A stretch of 64,000 nucleotides of DNA from UBA2160 sp964588665. Its GTDB lineage: Bacteria; Chloroflexota; Dehalococcoidia; Lucifugimonadales; UBA1123. Of the stretch, positions 8,853-16,622 are shown piece after piece. The notes under the pieces are model-generated. The model did not search any database and was not told the DNA's origin. It worked only from the letters and a program-made list of their open reading frames with translations. The number at the start of each line of letters is the position of its first letter. Within the stretch, counting starts at the first letter, position 1. The stretch is from assembly GCA_964588665.1 (NCBI GenBank), contig CAZPQQ010000010.1, positions 1 through 64,000 of the forward strand, in the 5' to 3' direction. The position numbers were made by a program, and so were the translations under genes.

Positions 8853-9350
8853 GTGACTGACGCGAAACAACCCAGCGTTCTGATAAGAGAGGCGAAAGCC
8901 GGTGATGTCGCCCGGTTGGCGTCCGCGCTCGGGCCCGAGGTGAGTCGCTGGCAGATCGCGAATCAGTGGCAGGAACACCTCGACGGCCACCGCGAGCTGC
9001 TCGTGGCCGAGATCGATGGGAACTTGGTCGGAACCGTCAGCGTCGGCGGCGCACGTCGCGCGCGACCGGGCTCACTGCGATGCTTTGCCCTCGATGTCGG
9101 ACAGGCGTATCGTCGTCTGGGCATCGGGACTGCCTTGCTGGCAGCCGTCGAAGATCGCGCGCGAAGTCACGGCCTATCGACGGTTCACCTGGAGGTCGCC
9201 GTTGACAACACCAACGCCATTCGCCTGTACGAACGGCTGGGCTACGAGAGAGAACCGGAGTTGATCGTGGATCGTTGGCATCGAATCACCGACGACGGCA
9301 ATCCCCTGCCGGTTGAAGAGCCATCGTACGAGATGGTGAAGCAGGTGTGA
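8853..9350 (+). CDS. GNAT-family N-acetyltransferase
   Basis: A 165-residue single-domain GCN5-related acetyltransferase. The acetyl-CoA pyrophosphate-binding loop is clear at QAYRRLGIGTALL (motif A, about 88-100), followed by VHLEVAVDNTNAIRLYERLG (motif B, about 114-134), the usual terminal part of ribosomal-protein or small-molecule acetyltransferases. The start is GTG at 8853 with no obvious Shine-Dalgarno, so the transcript may be leaderless or the start slightly different. Substrate not predictable. It stands alone between a repeat element and convergent catabolic genes. Confidence 0.88.
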   Translation: MTDAKQPSVLIREAKAGDVARLASALGPEVSRWQIANQWQEHLDGHRELLVAEIDGNLVGTVSVGGARRARPGSLRCFALDVGQAYRRLGIGTALLAAVEDRARSHGLSTVHLEVAVDNTNAIRLYERLGYEREPELIVDRWHRITDDGNPLPVEEPSYEMVKQV

Positions 9351-9431
9351 TCGCTATTCTGTCGGCGGTTGCGCATTCTCGGATTTTCATTCAGCTCCAC
9401 CGCCGACTCAAATCGTCGCAGACGCTCCCTT

Positions 9432-9460
9432 GAGTCCCTACTGTCCCTTTCGTCCCTTAC
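9432..9460. repeat. GTCCCT short tandem array (inverse of the 11.4-kb copy)
   Basis: Three spaced GTCCCT words in a row between the GNAT gene and the SDR gene. The complement of this array (AAGGGAC words) recurs at 11396-11431 on the other side of the SDR/aldo-keto reductase pair. Confidence 0.6.
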
Positions 9461-9497
9461 ACAGGTCGGATATTACGCACCGCTCCGTCAAAGTCGC

Positions 9498-10346
9498 TCA
9501 CAGTCGATATCTACTCGCCAGCCCCGCCTCGGATAGCCTCGGCGATCCATTGGAACAACTCCGCCTGGTCCTTCCAACGGAGATCCCCGAGTCGATGACC
9601 AGGTCGTGGCCGGTGACGAAACTGCCCTCGTCGCTCGCCAGATACAATGCCCCGTAAGCGATGTCGTCGGCCAATCCGGACCTTCGGAGCGGCAACCGTT
9701 TGTCGAAGTATTTGATCAGAGCGTCAACCGACGCGTCCGCCTCCGAAAGGCTCATGCCGAACGCGTTCGCGAAGATGGGCGTTGCGATGCCGCCCGGAGA
9801 GATGCTGTTGACGCGGATGCCGAACGACGCCAGTTCCATGGCGACGCACTTTGTGAGCTGGTTCACGGCTGCTTTGGCGGCGCTGTACGTCGTGCCGCCG
9901 AAACCGACTCCGGCCGCCGCGATGCTCGAATCGTTGATGATGCTCCCACTCCGCTGCTTCTTCATCACTGGGACGACATGCTTGATGCCAAGGAACACGC
10001 CCCCGACGAGCACCGAAAATCCCGCCTCGAAATCCGCCAGCGACACGTCTTCGATGGCGCCACCCGGCCCGCCCGACCCGGCGTTGTTGAACAGGCAGTC
10101 GATCCGTCCAAAGCGCTCGACGGCAGTGTCGATCATCGCCTTGACGTCGGCCTCAACCGTGACGTCGGTGCGGACGAAGATCGCATTGTCGCCCAGGCGG
10201 TCCGACAACGCCTCGCCCTTGTCGACCGAGCGTCCCGCGATGACGACGCTGGCGCCGTGCTCGACGAACACCTCCACCGTCCCAGCCCCGATGCCGCTCA
10301 TCCCGCCGGTCACGACCGCGACCTTGCCTTCCATACGTTTCGTCAT
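9498..10346 (-). CDS. SDR-family oxidoreductase
   Basis: A 282-residue classical SDR. Motifs: TGGMSGIGAG cofactor turn (about 13-22), NNAGSGG (about 91), catalytic Ser in DSSIAA, YSAAKAA with the catalytic Tyr and Lys, and the NSISPGGIATP segment. GHDLVIDSG closes the fold. The last about 20 residues, after SVGRTRRS, are a Ser/Arg-rich tail not typical of the family. It follows the aldo/keto reductase in the same direction with a 57-bp gap, so the two are probably co-transcribed. The neighbourhood suggests hydroxy-compound oxidation; substrate unknown. Confidence 0.9.
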   Translation of the reverse strand: MTKRMEGKVAVVTGGMSGIGAGTVEVFVEHGASVVIAGRSVDKGEALSDRLGDNAIFVRTDVTVEADVKAMIDTAVERFGRIDCLFNNAGSGGPGGAIEDVSLADFEAGFSVLVGGVFLGIKHVVPVMKKQRSGSIINDSSIAAAGVGFGGTTYSAAKAAVNQLTKCVAMELASFGIRVNSISPGGIATPIFANAFGMSLSEADASVDALIKYFDKRLPLRRSGLADDIAYGALYLASDEGSFVTGHDLVIDSGISVGRTRRSCSNGSPRLSEAGLASRYRL

Positions 10347-10403
10347 AATTTGACGCTCTCCCGTGAAAACCGGTTGCTGTTGCTCGGATTCGGCCTCGTG
10401 CGC

Positions 10404-11354
10404 CTACCCCGTCACAATCGCTCTGATCTCGTCGCGTTCCGTTGGCGACATCTCCCACTCGGCGGCTTTGACGTTCTGCTCGATCTCTTCCGGCTTCCGG
10501 GTTCCGACCAGCGCCACGCTCACGACTTCCTCCGCGATCACCCAAGCGAGTGCGAGCTGGGCCACGGTCATGCCTTTGGACGCGGCCAGTTCCTTGAGCG
10601 TGTCCACCTTGCGTAGGTTCTCGAGGAACGTCTCCCCTTCGAAGATAGGCTGACCGAAAGCCCTCAGGCTTCGACGCCAGTCGTCGTCCTCGAAGGTGGT
10701 TTCCGGCGTCATCGCTCCGGTGAGGAGACCGTGCGCCAGGGGCCCATAGGCCATCATGCCGAGTCCGTTTTCACGACAGAACGGCATGATCTCCGCTTCG
10801 GTCCGGAAGTCGAACAGGTGGTAGCCGACTTGGTTCGTCACGATTGGGAATGTGTCGAGCGCCTCGCGCATCTGCTCGGGACTGAAGTTGCTGACGCCGC
10901 CGTGGCGGATCTTCCCGTCACGCTGGAAATCGGTGAACGTCTCCATCGGCTCGGAAAATGGCCGCGATTCGTCGGGCCAGTGGATCAGGTACAGGTCGAG
11001 GCAGTCTGTCTGCAGATTGCGGAGGCTGTCCTCCAGACCGCTGGTCAGGTGCTCCCGCGAGCTGTTCCGCCCAGACGCTGCGCCCGCGTCTTCCCAGTCG
11101 AGACCACCTTTGCTGACCAGGACCACCTGATCGCGCTTTCCTTTCAAAGCCCTGCCAAGCAGCTTCTCGCCTTCGCCCCAGCCGTACACAGCGGCGGTGT
11201 CGAACAGCGTGACGCCCATGTCGATGGCCGTGTGGATGGATCGAATGACCTCGTCTTCGTCGAACGAGCCGTAGTGGCCGCGACCCATGGGCCAGCCGCC
11301 GAAACCGATTATCGACGTGGTCAGATCTGAGTTTCCGAATGTGCGTTGTTTCAT
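10404..11354 (-). CDS. aldo/keto reductase
   Basis: A 316-residue NADPH-dependent aldo/keto reductase with a TIM-barrel fold. The start at 11354 is preferred over one at 11423 because GAGGAG lies just upstream and MKQRTFGNS is the usual beginning. The catalytic tetrad is visible as Asp52 and Tyr57 (FDTAAVYGWGEGE), Lys82 (LVSKGGLDW) and His125 (LYLIHWPD). The cofactor-binding end includes ALVGTRKPEEIEQN. It probably reduces aldehydes or ketones, or works as a sugar dehydrogenase. It heads a two-gene unit with the SDR downstream. Confidence 0.92.
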   Translation of the reverse strand: MKQRTFGNSDLTTSIIGFGGWPMGRGHYGSFDEDEVIRSIHTAIDMGVTLFDTAAVYGWGEGEKLLGRALKGKRDQVVLVSKGGLDWEDAGAASGRNSSREHLTSGLEDSLRNLQTDCLDLYLIHWPDESRPFSEPMETFTDFQRDGKIRHGGVSNFSPEQMREALDTFPIVTNQVGYHLFDFRTEAEIMPFCRENGLGMMAYGPLAHGLLTGAMTPETTFEDDDWRRSLRAFGQPIFEGETFLENLRKVDTLKELAASKGMTVAQLALAWVIAEEVVSVALVGTRKPEEIEQNVKAAEWEMSPTERDEIRAIVTG

Positions 11355-11395
11355 GGTTCTCCTCGATGGGTGATGCTCAGTTTGCGACCGGTGCG

Positions 11396-11431
11396 AAAGG
11401 GACCAAAGGGACGTAAGGGACAAAAGGGGCC
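11396..11431. repeat. AAGGGAC short tandem array
   Basis: Four near-repeats of AAGGGAC or AAAGGGAC in a row. The inverted form lies at 9432-9460, so the two arrays bracket the SDR and aldo/keto reductase genes in opposite orientation. Confidence 0.65.
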
Positions 11432-11498
11432 GTCCTGTGCCAGCGTCCCAGCTCGAAAGTTCGTTGCACTAATCGAGCAGTGTGCTGAGGCATACTTG

Positions 11499-11525
11499 TG
11501 GTTCGACAAGCTCACCACGAACGGT
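11499..11525. repeat. TTCGACAAGCTCA dispersed repeat
   Basis: GTGGTTCGACAAGCTCACCA followed by CGAACGG: a short inverted repeat (GTGG/CCAC) around TTCGACAAGCTCA. The same core occurs inside the kinase gene at 22120-22138, and a relative is at 11595-11639. Elements of this TTCGACA(A/G)GCTCA type are widespread in environmental bacterial genomes. Confidence 0.7.
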
Positions 11526-11594
11526 TGAGGATCGGCTCGCAGACTGTTGTCGTCATTCTACCCGCCAACGGAGAAATCCACATCAAATCCGTTC

Positions 11595-11639
11595 GCCCCT
11601 TCGGTAGACTCAGGGCGGGCTCTGAGCCTGTCGAAGGGC
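11595..11639. repeat. TTCG/CGAA hairpin repeat, two half-units
   Basis: An imperfect 45-bp inverted repeat: CCTTCGGTAGACTCAG pairs with CTGAGCCTGTCGAAGG around a GCGGGC loop. The right arm is the TTCGACAGGCTCAG repeat in inverse orientation. Confidence 0.75.
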
Positions 11640-11711
11640 CGCTGATGAGCCACACCCGTTGGGTTGGTTCTCGAGACGATCCCGGGAAAATCGATCTCGC
11701 TTTTCGAATGG

Positions 11712-12257
11712 TCAGAGCGGGTCCGCGTCGATCAGCACCGCGGCCAGAACAGCTGTCTCCGTTCCGTAGTTGACCCAGGCGTGGTTCGTGCCACGCTGGA
11801 TGACGACGTCGAACGGTTTGAGATCGACCTGGTCTTCGTCCAGGAGCATCGTCACCTCGCCGCTCAGCAGGATGATGTAATCCACGGTAAGCGTCTCGTG
11901 CATGCCAGGGTGCCGAGTGGTGTCGCGACGAATGCGGACGGCGTCCGCGCGATCGGCTTCGTTCATCGTGTCCAGCCTGGCCGCCTGCTGTGCGTTGCGC
12001 TCTTCGAAAGACGGCAGTGTGCTCTCCGGCGCCACTCGGAAATATCGGAACTTCGATCCTTCCGCCGACGGCTCCAGACGAACCGGACGGTCCGCAGCAT
12101 CGCCCGGAATCGAGTTGTCCGCGGGCGTGGAGTCGGTGGCCCACATCTCGAGCAGCGTCCCCCGGGCGGCTTCGGGTCCGGGCGGACCGTCAATCGCGAC
12201 GATCGACCGCCCGTTTTCGTCGAATCCGGTGACGACGCGCCTGTATTGATCAGCCAT
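11712..12257 (-). CDS. cupin-domain protein
   Basis: A 181-residue protein with a C-terminal cupin barrel (about 105-178). The metal-binding signature is GMHETLTVDYIILLSGE followed by a second half with GTNHAWVNYG. Its N-terminal about 90 residues hold a second, degenerate beta-rich part. Proteins of this size often act as small-molecule dioxygenases, isomerases or sensors; no specific reaction can be assigned. It lies downstream of the amidase gene on the same strand (57-bp gap), suggesting a shared transcript for amide or sugar-derivative breakdown. Confidence 0.82.
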   Translation of the reverse strand: MADQYRRVVTGFDENGRSIVAIDGPPGPEAARGTLLEMWATDSTPADNSIPGDAADRPVRLEPSAEGSKFRYFRVAPESTLPSFEERNAQQAARLDTMNEADRADAVRIRRDTTRHPGMHETLTVDYIILLSGEVTMLLDEDQVDLKPFDVVIQRGTNHAWVNYGTETAVLAAVLIDADPL

Positions 12258-12314
12258 AAGTTCTTGTATCCTCTCATGTTAGTGGGGGTCAGTCAGGTTG
12301 GCAGCCCGGCTCTC

Positions 12315-13724
12315 TCAGTCCAGACCCGCTGGCCGCCGCTCGAAGAGCCGTGCGCTCTGTTCGTACGTGTACGCCGCGCGGAACACCGACGGCTCGTCGA
12401 ACGGCTTGCCCGCGATCTGCAATCCGACTGGTAGGCCCGCCGGGGTGAAACCGCATGGGACCGATATCGCCGGCATGCCTGTCAGGTTGTAGGGACCCGT
12501 GAAGCTGGGCGTGCGGGTAGTCGTCCACGTGCTGGTCCCGTCGAACCGGGTTGGCGGGTTCGACATCGTCGGCGAGGCGATCACGTCGACGTCCTGCAGC
12601 ACCGAGGCGAACTCGCTCTTGAGCGCCTTGCGCACCCGTTGCGCTTGCACGTAGTCTCCTCCGCTGTACAGGCCGCCCATCCGGAACCGAGCTCGCACCA
12701 TGTCTCCGAATTCCTCGGGGCGCGCGACCAGGTTCTTCCTGTGATAGGCGAACGCCTCACTCAACATGATCGTCTGTTGTGCGGCGCCTGCATGCGCCAG
12801 CATGGGGACTTCGACGTCGACCAGCACGGCGCCGAGCTCTTCGAGCGTCCCGAGCGCGGCTTCGACCGCGGCCAGCACATCCTTGTCGATGGACTCGTCG
12901 TCGGCGAAGAAGAAGTGCCGCGGGACTCCCACTGTCATGCCCGCGATGTCTTCGACCAGCGACTCTGAGTAGTCGGGAACGGGAGCGCGGCTGCTGGTCG
13001 GGTCCAGGGGATCGTGTCCGGTGATCGCCTGAAGCATCAGCGCCGCGTCCTCGACCGTCCACGTCAGCGGTCCGCAATGGTCCAGCGTCCAACTCAACGG
13101 CAGCACTCCGAACCTGCTCACACGCCCGTATGTCGCCTTGATTCCGACGACGCTGCAGTGCGATGCCGGTCCGCGTATCGAGCCGCCGGTGCACGACCCC
13201 AGAGTGCCCATCGCGAGCCCTGCGGCCGTCGCTGCTCCCGAACCCGAGCTTGAGCCGCCGGGGATGTAGTCGAGGTTCCAGGGATTGCGTGCCAACGGGA
13301 ATCCGTTGCTGGGGTCGGGGCCGCCCAGGGCGAATTCGTGCATCGCGAGCTTGCCTAGCAGCACCGTTCCCGCCGCCGCCAGCCTGTTCGTCGTGGTGGC
13401 GTCCACGTCTGGCACTCGATCAGCGAGCACCTTGGAACTGCCCGTGGTGCGGACTCCTTTGGTGTCGTATAGGTCCTTGAGAGCTATCGGAATGCCATGG
13501 AGCGGCCCTCGGTAGTCGCCGCGCAGTATTTCCGCTTCGGCCTTGCGGGCGTCGCTCATCGCGCTCTCGGGCATCAGGGTGATGTAGGCTTGGAGGGTCG
13601 CGTCGAGAAGCTCGATGCGGTCGAGAAACGCTCGAGTCAACTCCACGGGCGAGAGCTCGCCCTCGCGCAGAAGTTCGGCGGCTTCGCCGATGCTCAGATA
13701 GCACAGATCAGTTGCATCGGTCAT
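12315..13724 (-). CDS. amidase-signature family enzyme
   Basis: A 469-residue amidase-signature hydrolase that cleaves C-N bonds of amides. The Ser-cisSer-Lys triad can be placed at Lys83 (IPIALKDLYDT), about Ser158 (PGGSSSGSGAA) and Ser182 (CTGGSIRGPA), with spacings of 75 and 24 as in GatA. Asp in the usual GTDTGGS is replaced, giving GSCTGGS. The protein lacks features that would make it a tRNA amidotransferase, and the GatB gene is absent nearby. The ATG start overlaps the stop of the GatC-like gene (ATGA), with GGAGG inside that gene's end, so the two are translationally coupled. Substrate unknown. Confidence 0.92.
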   Translation of the reverse strand: MTDATDLCYLSIGEAAELLREGELSPVELTRAFLDRIELLDATLQAYITLMPESAMSDARKAEAEILRGDYRGPLHGIPIALKDLYDTKGVRTTGSSKVLADRVPDVDATTTNRLAAAGTVLLGKLAMHEFALGGPDPSNGFPLARNPWNLDYIPGGSSSGSGAATAAGLAMGTLGSCTGGSIRGPASHCSVVGIKATYGRVSRFGVLPLSWTLDHCGPLTWTVEDAALMLQAITGHDPLDPTSSRAPVPDYSESLVEDIAGMTVGVPRHFFFADDESIDKDVLAAVEAALGTLEELGAVLVDVEVPMLAHAGAAQQTIMLSEAFAYHRKNLVARPEEFGDMVRARFRMGGLYSGGDYVQAQRVRKALKSEFASVLQDVDVIASPTMSNPPTRFDGTSTWTTTRTPSFTGPYNLTGMPAISVPCGFTPAGLPVGLQIAGKPFDEPSVFRAAYTYEQSARLFERRPAGLD

Positions 13725-13936
13725 CGCGGCGCCTCCGCATCAGGGTCCCAGTTAGGCTCGAATGAGACTGCCAGATCCCCTTCGCCCAGATCAACGGCGT
13801 GAAGCGCGGCCAGATCCGGCAGGACACGGTCCCACATGCCCTTTAGGTCTCGCGCCTCTTCAACGGTCAACGCGATCCCCGCTCGGGCGCAGAGCACCCC
13901 GAACTCCTCCATCGACAATTCGGTTGGATCTGGCAT
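13721..13936 (-). CDS. small GatC-like partner of the amidase
   Basis: A 71-residue acidic protein starting at 13936 (AAGGAGG just upstream). The pattern is two helices (ELSMEEFGVLCARAGIAL and VEEARDLKGMWDRVLPDLAAL) followed by an extended, Asp/Pro-rich tail (EPNWDPDAEAPR). It resembles GatC, the small stabilising subunit of the GatCAB amidotransferase, and the short proteins that accompany some other amidases. Its stop overlaps the amidase start by ATGA. Probably wraps or stabilises the amidase; this is inferred from position and shape. Confidence 0.7.
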   Translation of the reverse strand: MPDPTELSMEEFGVLCARAGIALTVEEARDLKGMWDRVLPDLAALHAVDLGEGDLAVSFEPNWDPDAEAPR

Positions 13937-13993
13937 GTCAATTCCTCCTTGCTGTATGCACACCCCCGAATCCAGGGTCAACTGACTCCAGTC

Positions 13994-15145
13994 TTACGGG
14001 CCTTCTTCGTGATACTGCCTCGGTGAACGTGCGTCGAACGGCCGGTACGGGTACGCCGCCAGCTTGTCCTCGTCGAGCTCGATTCCGATGCCGGGCTGGT
14101 CGGGCACTTCGATATACCCATCCTCGACTTTGAACGGGTTGATCGCGACGTCCTCACCGAATTCTTCCAGATTGACGAAGTACTCGGTGATCAGGAAGTT
14201 CGGGATCGCCGCCGACACCTGAATTGTGGCCGCCATTCCGACTGTCGTGCTGTTAAAGTTGTGAGGCGAGACCGCGACGAAGTAGGGCTCCGCCATGGCC
14301 GCGATCTCCTTCAACTCAAGGATTCCGCCGACGTTGCAGACATCGGGATTGATAATGTCCGCCGCCTGCTTCTCGAAGATCTCTCGGAACTCGAACTTCG
14401 TGTACAGCTCCTCGCCCGTGACCACGGGCAAGTTGATGTCGCGTTTCACTGCCGCGAGCGCATCGACGTTCTCTGCCAAGACCGGTTCTTCGTACCAGAA
14501 CGGATGGTATCGTTCGATCTCGCGCGCGATCCGGCGTGCATGCATCGGGGCCAAACGCCGGTGCATCTCGATCAGGATGTCCACGTCCCAGCCGACGGCC
14601 TCGCGGACCGCTCTGACGTTTTCGATGGCCGCGTCCTCGACGCCCTTGTCGACGTAGGTGCGCCACGGGCCGGGGATCGGGTCGAACTTCATCGCGGTGA
14701 AGCCCATCTCGACGACGTGCTGTGCCTTCTCGGCGAGCGCCTCAGGTCCCTGGCTCCCGCCGCCCCATCCGTTCGCGTACACCCTGATCTTGCTCCGGCA
14801 GGCGCCGCCAAGAAGCATGTGCACTGGCATGCCCGCCTTCTTGGCCGTGATGTCCCACATGGCGTGTTCGATGCCGCTCACGGCGCACCAGAGGTCCATG
14901 GCGCCGCGGCGTCCGGCGAAGTCGTCATACACAATCTGCATGAAGTGTTTGATGTTTCGGGGATCGCGGCCGATCAGGTAGCGCTTGAGCTGGTCGATGT
15001 GCGCGACGACCTGGAGATCGCGGTCGGCCTGCGTATACGCCTCGCCCCAACCGTGAATCCCTTCATCGGTCTCGACCTTCACGAAGCAAAGGTTCTTGCC
15101 CCTGCCGGGGTGGGTGAGGAAGTGTTTGACGTCGGTTATCTGCAT
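13994..15145 (-). CDS. enolase-superfamily dehydratase (mandelate racemase-like, second copy)
   Basis: A 383-residue enolase-superfamily protein with intact-looking active-site residues, unlike the copy at 163-1380. These are Lys153 (TAMKFDP), Glu193 and His195 (LIEMHRR), Glu219/220 (WYEEP), Glu245/246 (TGEELYTKFEF), Asp268 in NPDVCNVGG and His295 (SPHNF). It begins MQITDVKHFL, typical of galactonate-dehydratase-like members, and ends in a proline-rich tail. Expected role: dehydration of an aldonate or aldarate to a 2-keto-3-deoxy acid. GGAGG-type Shine-Dalgarno (GGAGGCG) upstream. The GatC-like/amidase/cupin genes follow on the same strand, so they may share a transcript. Confidence 0.9.
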   Translation of the reverse strand: MQITDVKHFLTHPGRGKNLCFVKVETDEGIHGWGEAYTQADRDLQVVAHIDQLKRYLIGRDPRNIKHFMQIVYDDFAGRRGAMDLWCAVSGIEHAMWDITAKKAGMPVHMLLGGACRSKIRVYANGWGGGSQGPEALAEKAQHVVEMGFTAMKFDPIPGPWRTYVDKGVEDAAIENVRAVREAVGWDVDILIEMHRRLAPMHARRIAREIERYHPFWYEEPVLAENVDALAAVKRDINLPVVTGEELYTKFEFREIFEKQAADIINPDVCNVGGILELKEIAAMAEPYFVAVSPHNFNSTTVGMAATIQVSAAIPNFLITEYFVNLEEFGEDVAINPFKVEDGYIEVPDQPGIGIELDEDKLAAYPYRPFDARSPRQYHEEGP

Positions 15146-15166
15146 TTGGGCGCCTCCATGGGGTAA

Positions 15167-15246
15167 TCAGCTGTCCGCTATCAGCATTCAGCTATCAGCA
15201 ATCAGCACTCAGCACTCAGCACTCAGCCATCAGGGGTCAGCATTTA
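15167..15246. repeat. TCAGCA-type tandem repeat array
   Basis: About ten imperfect 7-9 bp units around TCAGCA/ATCAGC run without interruption (for example CAGCACTCAGCACTCAGC). It abuts the 3' end of the broken four-helix-bundle gene and lies just upstream of the second enolase-superfamily gene. Confidence 0.85.
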
Positions 15247-15683
15247 GCGTATCCGGTCGCTGCGGATGCGTTGGATGAATGCGGTCAGCATTTTCTTGAC
15301 CTCGATGACCTTGGCTGACAATCTTTCGTGATCCGTGTGAGTGAGGTGATTCAATTCTCTGGCCAAGAGCAACTGGTACTCAAGCTCGCTGGCCGACCCC
15401 AACGCGATCTGAGAAAACGCGCGAGCTCATTATCTCCCCCTCGGCCACAACCCTCAGAGATATTCGAAGGGACTGAGACAGCCGATCTCCGAACTTGGCT
15501 ATTGAGACCGTATTTCTCGTTTCGAGGGAACTCAGACGTGGCTTTGTACAAATCCAAAGCCAGTTCGTGGCTCTTCCGCCAAACATCAAGGCTTCTGAAA
15601 TCTCTGGGGCTGGCCCGGTTCAATGTCTCATTCGCAAATCTCAACACCGAAAATGCGCCACTATGACCGCGGATGACTGCCAA
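15244..15683 (-). pseudogene. four-helix-bundle (S23/avd-like) protein, frameshifted
   Basis: The minus strand encodes the usual four-helix-bundle protein of about 120 residues. It begins FRSLDVWRKSHELALDLYKA, followed by the signature SAVSVPSNISEGCGRG and NELARF. The frame is lost at about 15410. After restoring one base (CTCAG read as CTCCAG) the normal end continues as QIALGSASELEYQLLLAREL and stops at 15244 after IRSDRIR. So a single-base deletion has split the gene, or the base is a sequencing error. The start is uncertain: the reading frame is open to 15683, but a TTG near 15626 is nearer the family start. Proteins of this family are known from rRNA intervening sequences and as diversity-generating accessory proteins; neither context is seen here. 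Confidence 0.85.
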
Positions 15684-15709
15684 CCGACATCTGAAGCCTG
15701 ACCGCTACG

Positions 15710-16462
15710 CTACTGCGCCGTCCAGCCGCCGTCCACCACGAGCTCGCTGCCGGTAACGAACGACGACTCGTCCGACGCGAGATACAGGACGGCGTTGGCG
15801 ATTTCGATGGGTTGACCGTATCGGCCCATCGGTATTGCCGCAAGCATTTGACCGTACACCACAGGGTCCGCGCGACGGGGCTCGGTCATTTTCGTGAAGA
15901 TCGGGCCTGGGTGCACCGAGTTGCACCGGATGCCTTCCTTTGCGTACTGAACGGCCGTGGTCTTGGTCAGCAGGCGCACAGCAGCCTTTGAGGATTGGTA
16001 CTGAGGACTGGACATCGGCGAGCCGACGATTCCCATCTGAGAAGATATGTTGACGATGGAGCCGCCGCCGGCTTTTCGCAGCTCGGGGATGGCGGTCTTG
16101 ACGCCGAGGAACACACCTTTGGCGTTGATGTCGAGGACGCGGTCCCACTCTTCGACAGAAGTGTTTTCGACCAGGCTGTGGCCGCTGACGCCGGCGTTGT
16201 TTACGATCACGTTCAGATTGCCGAACCGAGCCACGGTCGCGGCGATGGCTTCTTGCCAGTTCGACTCGCTGGTGACGTCCAGTCGGACGAACATCGCGTC
16301 GCCTCCGCCCTCCTGGATGTCCGCGACGACCTGACGTCCCTCATCTTCCAGCAGATCGCCGATCGCGACCCTAGCGCCTTCGGCCGAGAGCAGGCGGGCA
16401 TGAGCCTCTCCGAGGCCTCTGGCTCCCCCGCTGATGAACGCCGTTTTGCCCGCCATTCTCAT
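15710..16462 (-). CDS. SDR-family oxidoreductase
   Basis: A 250-residue classical SDR starting at 16462 (ATG after GGAGG; a longer frame to 16552 is non-conserved). Motifs are SGGARGLGEAHA (cofactor turn), NNAGVSG, NISSQMG with catalytic Ser, YQSSKAA with Tyr and Lys, and HPGPIFT. The C-terminus ASDESSFVTGSELVVDGGWT is typical of cyclopentanol/3-alpha-hydroxysteroid dehydrogenase-like members. It is the third SDR in the window. An extended -10 element (TGCTACACT, minus strand, 16506-16514) lies upstream. Confidence 0.93.
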   Translation of the reverse strand: MRMAGKTAFISGGARGLGEAHARLLSAEGARVAIGDLLEDEGRQVVADIQEGGGDAMFVRLDVTSESNWQEAIAATVARFGNLNVIVNNAGVSGHSLVENTSVEEWDRVLDINAKGVFLGVKTAIPELRKAGGGSIVNISSQMGIVGSPMSSPQYQSSKAAVRLLTKTTAVQYAKEGIRCNSVHPGPIFTKMTEPRRADPVVYGQMLAAIPMGRYGQPIEIANAVLYLASDESSFVTGSELVVDGGWTAQ

Positions 16463-16559
16463 GGTCAATTCCTCCGGTCCCAAAAACCCTCCGAAACGCG
16501 TCGCCAGTGTAGCACAGCGATCTGACCGACGCGGTTGCCGGACCGGCGCCAACGCCCGA

Positions 16560-16589
16560 TTGACGGACGCCGAACGCGGTTGCTAGACT
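16560..16589 (+). promoter_or_regulatory. promoter for the PPOX gene
   Basis: TTGACG (16560-16565), 18-base spacer, TAGACT (16584-16589), 34 bases before the start codon. The same two hexamers recur upstream of the kinase gene at 21601-21629. Confidence 0.65.
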
Positions 16590-16622
16590 CGGCTCAACAT
16601 CAACTTGGGGAGCGATTCTATT

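Larger units (their letters stand above)
11355..11711. other. 357-bp repeat-rich intergenic region
   Basis: No gene is supported. Three repeat signals occupy it: the GGGAC array (11396-11431), a TTCGACAAGCTCA repeat (11499-11525) and a CCTTCG/CGAAGG hairpin repeat (11595-11639). Confidence 0.7.

Noticed and set aside
9606..10616. Plus-strand open frame of 336 residues over the SDR gene
   Set aside because: Composition is Arg/His/Asp-rich, typical of the antisense shadow of a GC-rich gene; the SDR on the other strand has full family motifs.
12315..13936. gatCA of the tRNA amidotransferase
   Set aside because: GatB is absent and the GTDTGGS motif is altered (GSCTGGS); a catabolic amidase with a GatC-like partner fits better.
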